This document shows positions 46,146 to 55,729 of a DNA stretch of 64,000 bases, in pieces. Within the stretch, counting starts at the first letter, position 1. Each line of letters begins with the position of its first letter. Both the position numbers and the translations under genes were made by a program. The stretch is from contig NZ_CALPDE010000011.1 in NCBI RefSeq assembly GCF_943193185.1, positions 1 to 64,000 of the forward strand, given 5' to 3'. This stretch comes from Lactococcus ileimucosae (lineage in GTDB: Bacteria > Bacillota > Bacilli > Lactobacillales > Streptococcaceae). Under the pieces are notes generated by a model. The model was given only the letters and a program-made list of their open reading frames with translations, made no database searches and was not told the origin of the DNA.

Positions 46146-47963
46146 TTAAATCTTATTTTTCACTTTTACAATCCTAAACTCTTGTCCAGACTTTGCGGAA
46201 AGAACACACTTATCCAAGTAGCTTTCAAGCAAATTTGTAAACTCTACTTTCTGTAAAAAATGGATGCCTTCAAAATCAATCGTCACTTCTACTTCTGTAG
46301 GATTTACCATGTAAACAAATGCCTCCGATTCCGTATAACGCAAAATTCCCAAGATATTCTCATAATAAAATGGAGTAAATTTCCCACGATACAGTGATTT
46401 TTCTCTACGTCGCTTTGCTATCCATTCTTGATAGAGTGCGTAAGTCGGAGCATGGATATTTTTCCACGGAAAATACTTTCGATTTTTAGGATCTTTACGT
46501 CCGGTGAGTCCTGCTTCATCTCCATAATAAACACAGGGTATTCCCGGCAGGGTAAAGAGCATCCCTACAGCCAGATCATTGGCCTCATCACCCACCATGG
46601 TCAAGATACGCTCCGTATCATGTGTTCCCAAATTATTCAAATTGTTATAAAAAATATCATGTGGATAATTTTCATGGAGAACCATCATCTGGTAGGCAAT
46701 ATCTTGGGCACTTCGAGTAGAGGTGAGATAAGCAATAATCATTTCTCGAAAAGGATAATTCATGACGCCATGCAAACTATGACCTAAGATATAGTCTCGC
46801 CGCTTGCCATAAGAAATTTTATTCGAAGCATCTTCCCAAACTTCTCCGATGAGAACTGTATCAGGATAGCGCGCCAGATTCTTGCGGATGCCTCGGATAA
46901 AACTGTCTGGCAACTCATCAGCTACATCTAAACGCCAACCATCAACTCCCAGCTGATTCCACTTCGCGAGGACAGAGTCTGTTTCACCATAGATAAAATT
47001 TCGAAATGAAGGATTGTCTTTATCAACTTCTGGTAAGTCCTTGATGCCCCACCAAGACTTATAATCCATAGGATATTCTGTAAACTTGAACCAGTCCATA
47101 TAAGGGCTGTCTATACTTTTAGCAGCTCCAACATCATTGCCATACTGACCTGATAGATTAAAGTATCGAGAGTCTTTCCCTACATGTGAGAAAACACCAT
47201 CTAAAATAATATGCATATCTTCTTTGTGCAACAGGTCAACTAACTCTTGAAAATCTTCTTCTGTTCCCAACATACTATCTATCTGAAGATAATCATTGGT
47301 GTCATAGCGATGATTACTGCTGGCCGAAAAAATCGGGTTGAGATAGAGGGCAGTAACCCCAAGTTCCTTAAGATAAGGTATCTTTTCGATAATACCACGA
47401 AGGTTGCCTCCAAAAAAATCCCAGCGTATGACATTCCCCTTTTCATCTCTAATATACAGGGGAGTATCTTCTTTTGTTGCATATATAAAAGAGTTAGGTT
47501 TGGGATGATTAATTTTTCCATCAGGATTACCATTATGAAAACGGTCCGGAAAAATTTGGTAAAAGACGGCTTGACGATACCACTCCGGTGCTGCATCTTC
47601 TGCTGAAAAGACTGTCGCTTGATAAGGGCGAACGTCATTTTCATTCATATAAAGTACCCCTTCACCTCCGAGACCGCTGCAGCCATAATAAAACTTTTTT
47701 ATTCCCCAATCTGTCGGCTCATTGATTTCAAAATAATAATAATAAAGCCCTTGTCCGACATCAAACTTCACCGAGGAGCTAAAAAGTCCCCGATCCAGCT
47801 TCTGCATATCAAACTCTGAGCGGGCGCCAAAATCACGCCGAATGATAAACTTAACCGTGACATTTTCTTTATCTGTTTTGAGATTAACCTTCATAATCTG
47901 CCCAACTTGGATAGCGCCAAAAGGCCGCTTAAAATCTGAGTCCCAAGAATTGTAATAATACAC
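46146..47963 (-). CDS. GH13 neopullulanase/amylopullulanase-like enzyme
   Basis: A 605-residue cytoplasmic alpha-glucan hydrolase (no signal peptide). Residues about 1-125 form an N-terminal beta domain (CBM34-like), then a GH13 barrel: region I DGVFSHVG, region II GWRLDVADE (nucleophile Asp), region III GEVWED (acid/base Glu) and region IV NLGTHDTER (third Asp). This combination fits the neopullulanase/cyclomaltodextrinase group. As the last gene of the glycogen cluster it would debranch or trim glycogen and maltodextrins for GlgP. Confidence 0.88.
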   Translation of the reverse strand: MYYYNSWDSDFKRPFGAIQVGQIMKVNLKTDKENVTVKFIIRRDFGARSEFDMQKLDRGLFSSSVKFDVGQGLYYYYFEINEPTDWGIKKFYYGCSGLGGEGVLYMNENDVRPYQATVFSAEDAAPEWYRQAVFYQIFPDRFHNGNPDGKINHPKPNSFIYATKEDTPLYIRDEKGNVIRWDFFGGNLRGIIEKIPYLKELGVTALYLNPIFSASSNHRYDTNDYLQIDSMLGTEEDFQELVDLLHKEDMHIILDGVFSHVGKDSRYFNLSGQYGNDVGAAKSIDSPYMDWFKFTEYPMDYKSWWGIKDLPEVDKDNPSFRNFIYGETDSVLAKWNQLGVDGWRLDVADELPDSFIRGIRKNLARYPDTVLIGEVWEDASNKISYGKRRDYILGHSLHGVMNYPFREMIIAYLTSTRSAQDIAYQMMVLHENYPHDIFYNNLNNLGTHDTERILTMVGDEANDLAVGMLFTLPGIPCVYYGDEAGLTGRKDPKNRKYFPWKNIHAPTYALYQEWIAKRRREKSLYRGKFTPFYYENILGILRYTESEAFVYMVNPTEVEVTIDFEGIHFLQKVEFTNLLESYLDKCVLSAKSGQEFRIVKVKNKI

Positions 47964-48073
47964 TCTTTCCCCTTTCCATTTGTTTCTTGAAAGTCAAGCT
48001 GCCTTACAGTCATTTTATCACACTAAGACATGAGCAAAAAAGGAAAGACAAGCTTCTTCCCCTTGCTTAAAAA

Positions 48074-50482
48074 TCAGACTTCCTCGCTTTTTTCTTCAAT
48101 GAACCAGATATCTTTCGCATACTGACGAATCGTACGATCTGATGAAAAGATACCTGATGTCGCGATATTCATCAAACTTGCTTGTGCCCACGCTCTTTGG
48201 TCGCGATAGAGGTTCTCAAGATCTTTTTGAGCACGCACGTAATCATTAAAATCACGCAGAAGGAAATACTCGTCATTGAATGCCGTGAGGGATTCAAATA
48301 TTTCCGGACCTTCATTCGTAATGTTTGGAATAGTACCATCGATAAAGGCATTTAAAATGCGGTGAACGACTGGATTTTGCTCATAGATATCACGCGCATT
48401 ATAATTGCCGTTCTTATAGTATTCGTAAACTTCATCTTTTGTGAGCCCAAAAATAAAGATATTTTCATCCCCACAAGCTTCTTTAATCTCAATATTTGCC
48501 CCGTCTAGCGTTGCCATAGTCAGAGCACCATTGAGCATGAACTTCATATTTGAAGTTCCAGAAGCCTCTTTGGAAGCCAGAGAAATCTGTTCGCCGACAT
48601 CAGCTGCTGGGATAATTGCCTCTGCCAAACTCACATTATAATTTTCCATAAAGACCAGTTTCAAACGGTCCTTAACCTCTGCATCTTCATTAATCATCAC
48701 AGCTATTTCATTAATAACTTTGATAATCGCTTTTGCATAATGGTAACCTGGTGCAGCTTTGGCTCCAAAAATAAAGACACGCGGTACCATTTCTAAGTCT
48801 GGCTGATCTTTAATATCGAAATAGAGTTTCAAGATATGTAAAACATTTAAAAGTTGACGTTTATAAGCATGGAGACGCTTAATCTGCACATCAAAAATAG
48901 CTTCCGGATTGACCTCAATACCGTTTTTTTCCTTTATCAAGGCTGCCAGATCTTTTTTATTTTCCAGCTTGACGGCTGCCAACTGCTTTAGAGTTTCTGT
49001 ATCTTCACGAAAATCTTTCAAGGCCTCCAGCTTGACTAAATCATGGCGCCAGCTCTTACCGATTTTTTCATCAAGAAGTCTTGACAGGCGTGCGTTAGAA
49101 ATTTGAAGCCAGCGGCGGTCTGCTATACCATTGGTCTTATTATTGAAACGTTCGGGATAGAGCTGGTAAAAATCATGCAGTTCTACATCTTTAAGAATGT
49201 CAGAATGCAGTTTAGCCACTCCATTTGTCGAGTGAGAACCGATAATCGCCAAGTTGGCCATATGAATTTGACCATCTTTAACAATACGGGTCTTATGGAT
49301 AAGTTCGGCACCTACATGCGGAAGAAGCTCATCCGTGCGACGTTTATCAATCTCATTAATGATTTGATAAATTCGTGGCAAGAGCGTGTGTACCATCTCT
49401 TCTGGCCACTTTTCTAATGCTTCAGATAAAATCGTATGGTTCGTATAACTCATCACCTTAACTGTAATATCCCAAGCTTGCTCCCAAGAAAGACCATTCT
49501 CATCAAGCAGGAGACGCATAAACTCTGGAACACAAAGTGCTGGATGCGTATCGTTGATATGAACAGCGATATAATCAGCGATTTGGGCAATGGGAGCAAT
49601 CTTGTTTGACTTATAATGACGGATAATCCGCTGAAGCCCAGCTGATACAAAAAAGTATTCTTGCTTAAGACGGAGCAAGCGTCCATCATAATTAGAATCA
49701 TCAGGATAAAGTTCAGCTGATAGCATTGAAGTTTGGCGCATGTATTCCATATTTTGAAATTTCACATCCAAGTCTTGAGGAACTTCTGAACGCCAGAGAC
49801 ACATATTATTAACCCTTGTATTTTCAAAACCAACCATTGCTGTGTCATAAGGCACAGCCAAAACACGCTCTTGATTACGGTAACGCGGTATCAATCTTCC
49901 ATCTTCTGTTTCTTCTAGCCAGGTTTCTCCACCAAAAGTGACCTCAATTGCCTTGTCTGCTCGCCGTACTTCCCAAGGATTAACATTGTTAAGCCATGAG
50001 TCCGGTAACTCTACTTGATAACCATCAATTATTTTTTGCTTAAAGAGTCCATAACGATAGCGGATACCGTTACCATTTACCGGCAAACCCGTTGATGCAG
50101 CAGAGTCCATAAAACAACTCGCTAACCGGCCTAATCCTCCATTACCTATAGCCATATCTGGCTCTATTTGGGCTACCTTTTCGAGGTCGATACCCAACTC
50201 TTGCAATCCTTCACGAACTGTTGAAAGAATTCCCAGATTAAGAAGATTGCTCTTCAGCATCTTACCTGGTAAAAACTCAATTGAGAAATAATAAGTTTGC
50301 TTTTTCTGACTCCTATCTTTATATTGATTATCTCCTTGCCAAATTTGTGTGTAATATTGTTTTACCACAGAAGACAGTGCTGCAAAAGTTTCTGTTATTC
50401 CAGCTTTAGCAACATCTGTCGCAAACTCTGATGTGAGGCTTTGTTCAAAGTCTCTTCTAAATTGCGTTTTTGAAAGTTTCAA
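48074..50482 (-). CDS. glgP: Glycogen/starch phosphorylase
   Basis: An 802-residue GT35 enzyme releasing glucose-1-phosphate from alpha-1,4-glucan ends with pyridoxal phosphate. The PLP lysine is in the family motif SKEASGTSNMKFMLNGALTM; GNGGLGRLASCFMDS and HAYKRQLLN are also present. Full family length. It lies 74 bases downstream of glgA. It both degrades and balances glycogen stores made by GlgC/GlgD/GlgA. Confidence 0.95.
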   Translation of the reverse strand: MKLSKTQFRRDFEQSLTSEFATDVAKAGITETFAALSSVVKQYYTQIWQGDNQYKDRSQKKQTYYFSIEFLPGKMLKSNLLNLGILSTVREGLQELGIDLEKVAQIEPDMAIGNGGLGRLASCFMDSAASTGLPVNGNGIRYRYGLFKQKIIDGYQVELPDSWLNNVNPWEVRRADKAIEVTFGGETWLEETEDGRLIPRYRNQERVLAVPYDTAMVGFENTRVNNMCLWRSEVPQDLDVKFQNMEYMRQTSMLSAELYPDDSNYDGRLLRLKQEYFFVSAGLQRIIRHYKSNKIAPIAQIADYIAVHINDTHPALCVPEFMRLLLDENGLSWEQAWDITVKVMSYTNHTILSEALEKWPEEMVHTLLPRIYQIINEIDKRRTDELLPHVGAELIHKTRIVKDGQIHMANLAIIGSHSTNGVAKLHSDILKDVELHDFYQLYPERFNNKTNGIADRRWLQISNARLSRLLDEKIGKSWRHDLVKLEALKDFREDTETLKQLAAVKLENKKDLAALIKEKNGIEVNPEAIFDVQIKRLHAYKRQLLNVLHILKLYFDIKDQPDLEMVPRVFIFGAKAAPGYHYAKAIIKVINEIAVMINEDAEVKDRLKLVFMENYNVSLAEAIIPAADVGEQISLASKEASGTSNMKFMLNGALTMATLDGANIEIKEACGDENIFIFGLTKDEVYEYYKNGNYNARDIYEQNPVVHRILNAFIDGTIPNITNEGPEIFESLTAFNDEYFLLRDFNDYVRAQKDLENLYRDQRAWAQASLMNIATSGIFSSDRTIRQYAKDIWFIEEKSEEV

Positions 50483-50556
50483 TATATCTTACTCCAATTT
50501 TATTTTCTATTCCTGAATTTGTTCAAGAAAGGGATACTATGTTTTATCTGCTTTTG

Positions 50557-51996
50557 TTAAAACATCTCTCTGTAAAGCTGGATATACTGATCCGCCTTTG
50601 TCTCCCAAGAGAAGTCTTCTTCCATCGCTCTAAGTCTAAGCTTCTGAAGAACTTCCTTCTGGTTTTCATACACATCCAGTGCCTGATTAATCGTATTTAT
50701 CAAAATCTGTCCAGTAAAGTCAACGAAGCCAAATCCTGTACCCTCATTTGTTTGAGGATTATAGGGTTTAACAGTATCTCTTAAGCCACCAATTTCATGA
50801 ACGATAGGTAGTGTACCATAGCGCATCGCAATCATTTGTGAAAGGCCGCAAGGCTCAAAAGCAGAGGGCATCAAAAAGAAATCACTTGCTGCATATATTT
50901 CCTGTGCAAGTTTCACGTCAAAACTAATAATTGCAGCACATTTTTCCGGGTATTTTTCTGAAAAATATTTAAAGCCATTTTCAATATCATCATAACCTGT
51001 TCCTAAAAGAACGATTTGAACATCTTTGCTCAAGATTTCATCCATGCGTTCCAAAACAAGATGAAACCCTTTTTGGGTTGTCAAGCGACTCACTATGCCA
51101 AGCAACGGTTTGTCAGCATCTCCTGGAAGCCCCACCCGTTCTTGTAACAGCCTCTTCATCTTCTTTTTTCCTGATAAGTCAGAAGGAGAAAAGTGGTGCT
51201 CAATCATCCTGTCATTTTGGGGATTATAGACATCATAATCAATACCGTTCACAATACCGACAAGTTTGTCCGAAACAAAACGTAAAACAGAGTCCAAACC
51301 ACAGCCAAATTCAGGTGTTTGGATTTCCTGCGCATAGCTTGGTGATACAGTATTGACACAATCAGCATAAAGAATTCCTGTCTTTAAACTGTTCAGCATC
51401 TCATTGTGGCGCACTACACCTTCGAAATATCGCTCCATCCCCATACCAAAGAGTTCCGTTAATGCCGTTCCCTGCATAATCCCCTGAAATTCAATATTAT
51501 GTATGGTCAGAACCGTTTTAATATCCTTATAAGCATCTATCCACTGAAATTTCTCTTTCAAGAGAAAGGGAATCATTGCAGTGTGACAATCATTAACGTG
51601 AAGGACATCGGGAATAAATTCAAGGCGTTCCATGAGCTGCACGATAGCTAGACTAAAAAAAGCCCAGCGTTCACCGTCATCTTCGTAACCATAAATTTCA
51701 TCACGGCCAAAATAACTTTCATTATCTAAGAAATAGTATTTGACATTGTCTTGAACCAAGCTTTTCACGCCAACATATTCATGCCGCCATCCCACATTAA
51801 CATAATCCCAAAACTCGTCTTTGATCTGTGCCTTATGGCTTTCTGCTATACCATGTTTATAGTAGGGCAAGATCACAGCAACCTGCATGTCCGAACCTTT
51901 CATAGCAAGTGCCTTGGGAAGAGCGCCAGTCACATCGCCCAATCCTCCTGTTTTGAAAAAGGGAGCACACTCACTTGATGCAAATAATACTTTCAT
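50557..51996 (-). CDS. glgA: Glycogen synthase
   Basis: A 479-residue GT5 enzyme that elongates alpha-1,4-glucan from ADP-glucose. The N-terminal KVLFASSECAPFFKTGGLGD carries the KTGGL donor-binding loop. The C-terminal PSAFEPCGLSQMIAMRYGTL carries the E-x7-E catalytic pair, and SRLTTQKGFHLV the phosphate-binding Arg/Lys. It lies 53 bases after glgD. Its substrate supply depends on the interrupted glgC. Confidence 0.95.
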   Translation of the reverse strand: MKVLFASSECAPFFKTGGLGDVTGALPKALAMKGSDMQVAVILPYYKHGIAESHKAQIKDEFWDYVNVGWRHEYVGVKSLVQDNVKYYFLDNESYFGRDEIYGYEDDGERWAFFSLAIVQLMERLEFIPDVLHVNDCHTAMIPFLLKEKFQWIDAYKDIKTVLTIHNIEFQGIMQGTALTELFGMGMERYFEGVVRHNEMLNSLKTGILYADCVNTVSPSYAQEIQTPEFGCGLDSVLRFVSDKLVGIVNGIDYDVYNPQNDRMIEHHFSPSDLSGKKKMKRLLQERVGLPGDADKPLLGIVSRLTTQKGFHLVLERMDEILSKDVQIVLLGTGYDDIENGFKYFSEKYPEKCAAIISFDVKLAQEIYAASDFFLMPSAFEPCGLSQMIAMRYGTLPIVHEIGGLRDTVKPYNPQTNEGTGFGFVDFTGQILINTINQALDVYENQKEVLQKLRLRAMEEDFSWETKADQYIQLYREMF

Positions 51997-52049
51997 ATTT
52001 TCTCCTTATAGACATAAAGTTGTCGTCTACTTATCAACGACAACTTTTG

Positions 52050-53195
52050 TTATTTCTGAATGATATTCTCTGAGACAACTGTATATTTTGGAATAACAAC
52101 GGGACGCTCAAGACTTCCTTCAATCCGTACATTATGTTCAATAATTACATGTTTATCTATAATTGCATATTTGACTTTAGCTCCTGCTCTAATCTCACTT
52201 TCTGTGAACACTATTGATTTTTCTACCACTGCATTCTTTTCAATTTTTGAACGCCGTGAAATTAAAGAGTCTGTAACACTTCCCTCAACAATACAGCCTG
52301 AGCTGAGTTGACTATTTGTTACGTTACTTTCTTTAGAAAAATAAGTGGGAACTTCATTGCTTACCTTTGTCCGGACAGGCTGACTTCCGTAGAGTAAAGC
52401 AGTAAAATTACTCGAATCCAACATTGACATATTGGCATCATAGTAAGATTTGATACTTCTAATGTTGCTCATATAACCTGTGTATTCATAAGTATTGATA
52501 TCAAATTCCGATAAATATTTACGGAGCAAGCGTGAACTGGATGCATATTCACCTTCGTCTTGCATCCGTTGAAGAAAGCTAATCAACCACTCTGTATCTA
52601 CAATAAACATATTTAAACTTAGTGCTTCTTTATCTTGAATGTCTGTGAGCTGTGCTAGAAAACTACTTGAAGCCTTATTGTTTTCGTCAAAGCGAATAAT
52701 CGTATCGACCTCTTCAGCCATATCCGGTGTAACTTTTTTATAGATAGCCGTGATATGCTTATTTGAAGTTTTATGGATTTTCAAAACAGCAGTCAAGTCA
52801 ACATTACATATAAATTTACTGTCTATCAGAACTGTATAAGCAGCCTTAGCCTTTCGCAAGAAGCTAATTTGTTGTTCAAAATAAGGAAGACCCTGCTCTT
52901 TAAGGCGTTGAAAATCTTGCTGAATATAAACAAAATAGCGATTTTTAAAACTGTCTAGTCCCCATTCGCTGCCTGAACCCATATGATCAAATATCGACTG
53001 TGTTTCACCTTGATTTGCTGTCATAAAAATAGAGCTGACGTGGGCATTTGCTAATGAGGAAAGCGGAAAATCAATCAAACGATATTTACAATCAAAAGGT
53101 AATGTCGCAATAGGACGTTGACTAATCAGAGGGGCCAAGCTTTCGTTGCGTGTGACGTTAGATAAAAGAGCACAAATTTTATTTTCAGTCTTCAT
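52050..53195 (-). CDS. glgD: Glucose-1-phosphate adenylyltransferase subunit GlgD
   Basis: A 381-residue regulatory partner of GlgC. It has the nucleotidyltransferase fold ([19 protein letters not shown]) and a left-handed beta-helix C-terminus ([20 protein letters not shown]). The glycine-rich catalytic GGxGxRL loop and other active-site residues of GlgC are absent, as usual for GlgD, which is poorly active alone. It overlaps glgC by 11 bases. With GlgC lost, GlgD alone is not expected to sustain glycogen synthesis. Confidence 0.92.
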   Translation of the reverse strand: MKTENKICALLSNVTRNESLAPLISQRPIATLPFDCKYRLIDFPLSSLANAHVSSIFMTANQGETQSIFDHMGSGSEWGLDSFKNRYFVYIQQDFQRLKEQGLPYFEQQISFLRKAKAAYTVLIDSKFICNVDLTAVLKIHKTSNKHITAIYKKVTPDMAEEVDTIIRFDENNKASSSFLAQLTDIQDKEALSLNMFIVDTEWLISFLQRMQDEGEYASSSRLLRKYLSEFDINTYEYTGYMSNIRSIKSYYDANMSMLDSSNFTALLYGSQPVRTKVSNEVPTYFSKESNVTNSQLSSGCIVEGSVTDSLISRRSKIEKNAVVEKSIVFTESEIRAGAKVKYAIIDKHVIIEHNVRIEGSLERPVVIPKYTVVSENIIQK

Positions 53196-54012
53196 TTTCT
53201 TCCCCTCTTACTTCTCTGTGACCAATTACAGCAATATCACCTGGCTTGCCAATAATCTCTACATTATCACCTATATAAGCTTTTTCACCAAGGATTGCAT
53301 ATTTTATAGTTACATTTTTTCCAATATGTGCGCCTGACATAACAAAGCTTTTTTCTATCTCAGTTCCTTCCTGAACATGGACATTCTGCGACAAAATAGA
53401 ATCCGTTATCTGGGCATCAACATAGCTGCCATCACCAACCAAAGAACCTTTGACATTGGCCTTAGTCGTGAGAAATTGTGGCGCTGAAATATCGTTACGT
53501 GAATAAATACGCCATTCTTTATCTGTAATATTAAGTTCATTTTTTAAATCAAGAAATTCCATGCTTGACTCATGCAGGCTATCAATCGTTCCCACATCTT
53601 TCCAATAGCCCTTAAACCGATAAGCAAAAACATTTTCTCCTGAATCAATGTAGGCAGGAATCACATTGCCTCCAAAATCCTCCATGTCAACACCTTTTGC
53701 ATAGCCTGTAACCAAGACTTCGCGTAGTCGCTTCCAATTAAAAATATAAATCCCCATTGAAGCCAGATTAGATTTTGGCTCAGAGGGTTTTTCTGCAAAT
53801 TCAATGATACGGCCGTTATCATCCGTATTCATAATCCCAAAACGGCTGGCTTCTTCTAGAGGAACTTCCATCACAGAAACCGTTAAACTGGCTCCGTGTT
53901 CTTTATGGTTGTTCAGCATTGCTTCATAATCCATCTTATAGATGTGGTCACCGGATAAAATCAAAATATATTCAGGATCTTTTTTGTCAATATAAGCGAT
54001 AAAGAAGTTCAA
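53185..54012 (-). pseudogene. glgC: 3' part of glgC, cut by prophage integration
   Basis: The frame holds the last 275 residues of ADP-glucose pyrophosphorylase, beginning just before the conserved [47 protein letters not shown] and the beta-helix tail are intact. The first 105-110 residues, including the GGxGxRLxxLT loop that binds ATP and is essential for catalysis, are missing. The first possible start is a TTG with no ribosome site. Immediately upstream the sequence changes to phage DNA, so the gene is interrupted by integration and its 5' part should lie at the other end of the prophage, outside this window. Confidence 0.9.
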
Positions 54013-54060
54013 AGATTTTATTTATCTCTAAAAACTATATAAACAGGGATAAATAAAGGA
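53995..54060. other. Prophage attachment junction (attR/attL) inside glgC
   Basis: glgC similarity stops around 54000-54012 (coding strand ...AACTTCTTTATCGC). Phage-side sequence follows with an inverted repeat TTTATTTATCTCT / AGGGATAAATAAA (54017-54058), which may be a terminator or integrase arm site. The core repeat cannot be fixed without the other junction. Confidence 0.7.
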
Positions 54061-54138
54061 TTATACAGCATTCTTGAAACAGACCATAATCAATCAATTA
54101 TTAACAACTCATCAAAAACTGGCCCACTTTTTGCCCAC

Positions 54139-54165
54139 CAAAAAACCTCCCCAAAACAGGGGAGG
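54139..54165 (-). terminator. Terminator after the 60-residue phage gene
   Basis: CCTCCCC and GGGGAGG (54146-54165) form a tight GC-rich hairpin around AAAACA, followed on the minus strand by six T. It isolates the accessory genes from the glgC remnant. Confidence 0.88.
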
Positions 54166-54240
54166 CAAATTGAATTGTGTTCCCATTGTATCACAAAATC
54201 CCCACTGAAGTAGGAATTCACCTATAAGAACAGACATTCA

Positions 54241-54423
54241 TTATAACATACTCTCACGTTCTTTGATAAGTTTCTTTAACTCCTCTAAGTCTTCTAATGT
54301 TGCATGTTTTGAAATAAAATTCTTAGAAGTTGATCGCTTTGCTAAATAATTGGTCCTTTCTTTATTTTTTTGTCGATATTTATCAATAGCTTTTTTCTGC
54401 GCATCAGTATATTTTTCTGCCAC
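54241..54423 (-). CDS. Small charged phage protein (60 aa)
   Basis: A lysine/glutamate-rich, helical protein (AEKYTDAQKKAIDKYRQKNK with DLEELKKLIKERESML) of a type often seen near the ends of Firmicutes prophages and ICEs. The function is unknown; a ribbon-helix-helix or other small DNA-binding role is possible. It starts at GTG 54423, six bases after AGGAG. It has its own near-consensus promoter and a strong terminator, so it is an independent unit expressed in the lysogen. Confidence 0.7.
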   Translation of the reverse strand: MAEKYTDAQKKAIDKYRQKNKERTNYLAKRSTSKNFISKHATLEDLEELKKLIKERESML

Positions 54424-54499
54424 CTAGTTCTCCTATTTTATAATTAAATTCAAAATATAAGCTAACCCAACAAGTCCCCCTTTCCTTAATTTTGTATAT

Positions 54500-54555
54500 A
54501 TTATAATATATATTAATCGAAATGTCAAGAATAAAGTGCAAAAAAATGCGCTTTA
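54500..54555 (-). promoter_or_regulatory. Near-consensus promoter with upstream palindrome
   Basis: Minus-strand TTGACA (54523-54528), 17-base spacer, TATAAT (54500-54505). Just upstream of the -35 box is ATAAAGCGCA / TGCACTTTAT, an imperfect palindrome with a T7 centre (54530-54555), a candidate binding site. It drives the 60-residue gene. Confidence 0.75.
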
Positions 54556-54566
54556 TTATAACAAAA

Positions 54567-54587
54567 AACCACGCTGGCAAGGCGTGG
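54567..54587 (-). terminator. Terminator after the HTH-peptidase gene
   Basis: ACCACGCC and GCGTGGT pair around TTGCCA and are followed by a T-run on the minus strand, three bases past the stop codon of the HTH/ImmA gene. Confidence 0.85.
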
Positions 54588-54589
54588 TA

Positions 54590-55729
54590 CTATTTGATTA
54601 AACGAAGAATAGGTTCATTTGTTCTAGTTTGCTCTTCAATTATTACTATAGGTCCAATAATCTTCTTCGTTTCGTCAATTGGTAAATTAAGTCTCCTATT
54701 TAATTCATTCTTTGACATAATATTGTGTTCAACAATTATATTATATACCTTGCTAAGAAGCTCAGGTTCCTCAATAGAAATTACCTCATCCAACGGTTCA
54801 ACTTTCCGCCATTTATTTCGCGATATTTTCTTATTGAGATAAAAATATTGATCCTCATTAATCAATTGCATTGAAAAAGCTTTGTAAATCATTGAAGCAA
54901 TGGAAACTTTCCAATATTTCTTTAACTCTATATAGTATTCCATTGATGTAGAAAGCAAAGTTTCAGAAAAAGCTTCATCAGGTAACAAAAAATGACTCGC
55001 AAAAGAATGAGCTTGCTTTTCAATTAAATTCTTTAGATCTTTTGAAGAGTAGTCATGGATACTTTCTATTGTATTATGAAGAATAATATGTCCTAGTTCA
55101 TGTGCAACATTAAATCGCCGTCTAACAGATGATTCATTATTACTAGTCAACATAATAAAAGGTCTGTCTTTAATCCATCTTGATACAGCATCAAGCCTAT
55201 CATCTTCCATATTTGCCTCTGCAATTAAAACTCCTTTACTTTCAGCAATATTCACTAAATTCCCAATCGGTGAAACTTCATCAATTTCCCAAAGCTTCCG
55301 TAGTTCTCTAGCTTTTTGAATAATATCTTCTTCTGTTATTTCATAAATATCCTTTTCCAGTAATGATGGTAAAATTACTGGAGGAAAATTTACATATTGA
55401 GCTAAAACTTCATAAACATTACTAAAATATTTCAATCGTTCACCCTGCATATCCCTAACTTTTTTTGTTGCAGCGCTCTGGCTTCTAAAATACGTTGCTC
55501 CTGAATACAAAGGCGACATATCTTGCATAAAAAAATTATGTGGAAATTGAAGAATTGAGATTAATTTTAATAAGCTTTCTGCTTTAGGGGTAGTTTTTCC
55601 TGATTCATAATTAGAAATCATTTGTCGAGAAATATCAGCTTTCTCGGCGAGTTCTTTCATTGTAAGTCCTCTCGCAAGACGAGCTGATGTTAATTGTTTT
55701 GGATTAAATGCTTTCTTCCTCTCTTGCAT
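54590..55729 (-). CDS. XRE-family HTH fused to ImmA/IrrE metallopeptidase
   Basis: A 379-residue protein. Residues about 10-65 form a Cro/C1-type helix-turn-helix (LTMKELAEKADISRQMISNY). Residues about 165-290 form a COG2856 zinc peptidase with the motif NVAHELGHIILH and a later glutamate-bearing helix (EKQAHSFASHFLLPDEAFSE). A C-terminal domain of about 90 residues follows. Start 55729 follows GAGGAG; it overlaps the preceding gene by 26 bases, so both are translated together. Such fusions act as repressor-proteases for mobile elements or as part of two-gene toxin-antitoxin/defence modules (layout similar to RosmerTA). Its place in a lysogen-expressed accessory block favours the latter. Confidence 0.85.
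   Translation of the reverse strand: MQERKKAFNPKQLTSARLARGLTMKELAEKADISRQMISNYESGKTTPKAESLLKLISILQFPHNFFMQDMSPLYSGATYFRSQSAATKKVRDMQGERLKYFSNVYEVLAQYVNFPPVILPSLLEKDIYEITEEDIIQKARELRKLWEIDEVSPIGNLVNIAESKGVLIAEANMEDDRLDAVSRWIKDRPFIMLTSNNESSVRRRFNVAHELGHIILHNTIESIHDYSSKDLKNLIEKQAHSFASHFLLPDEAFSETLLSTSMEYYIELKKYWKVSIASMIYKAFSMQLINEDQYFYLNKKISRNKWRKVEPLDEVISIEEPELLSKVYNIIVEHNIMSKNELNRRLNLPIDETKKIIGPIVIIEEQTRTNEPILRLIK

Noticed and set aside
54013-54240. Possible tRNA or integrase gene at the prophage edge
   Set aside because: No cloverleaf and no long frame is present; the integration target is clearly glgC, and the integrase should be at the other prophage end.
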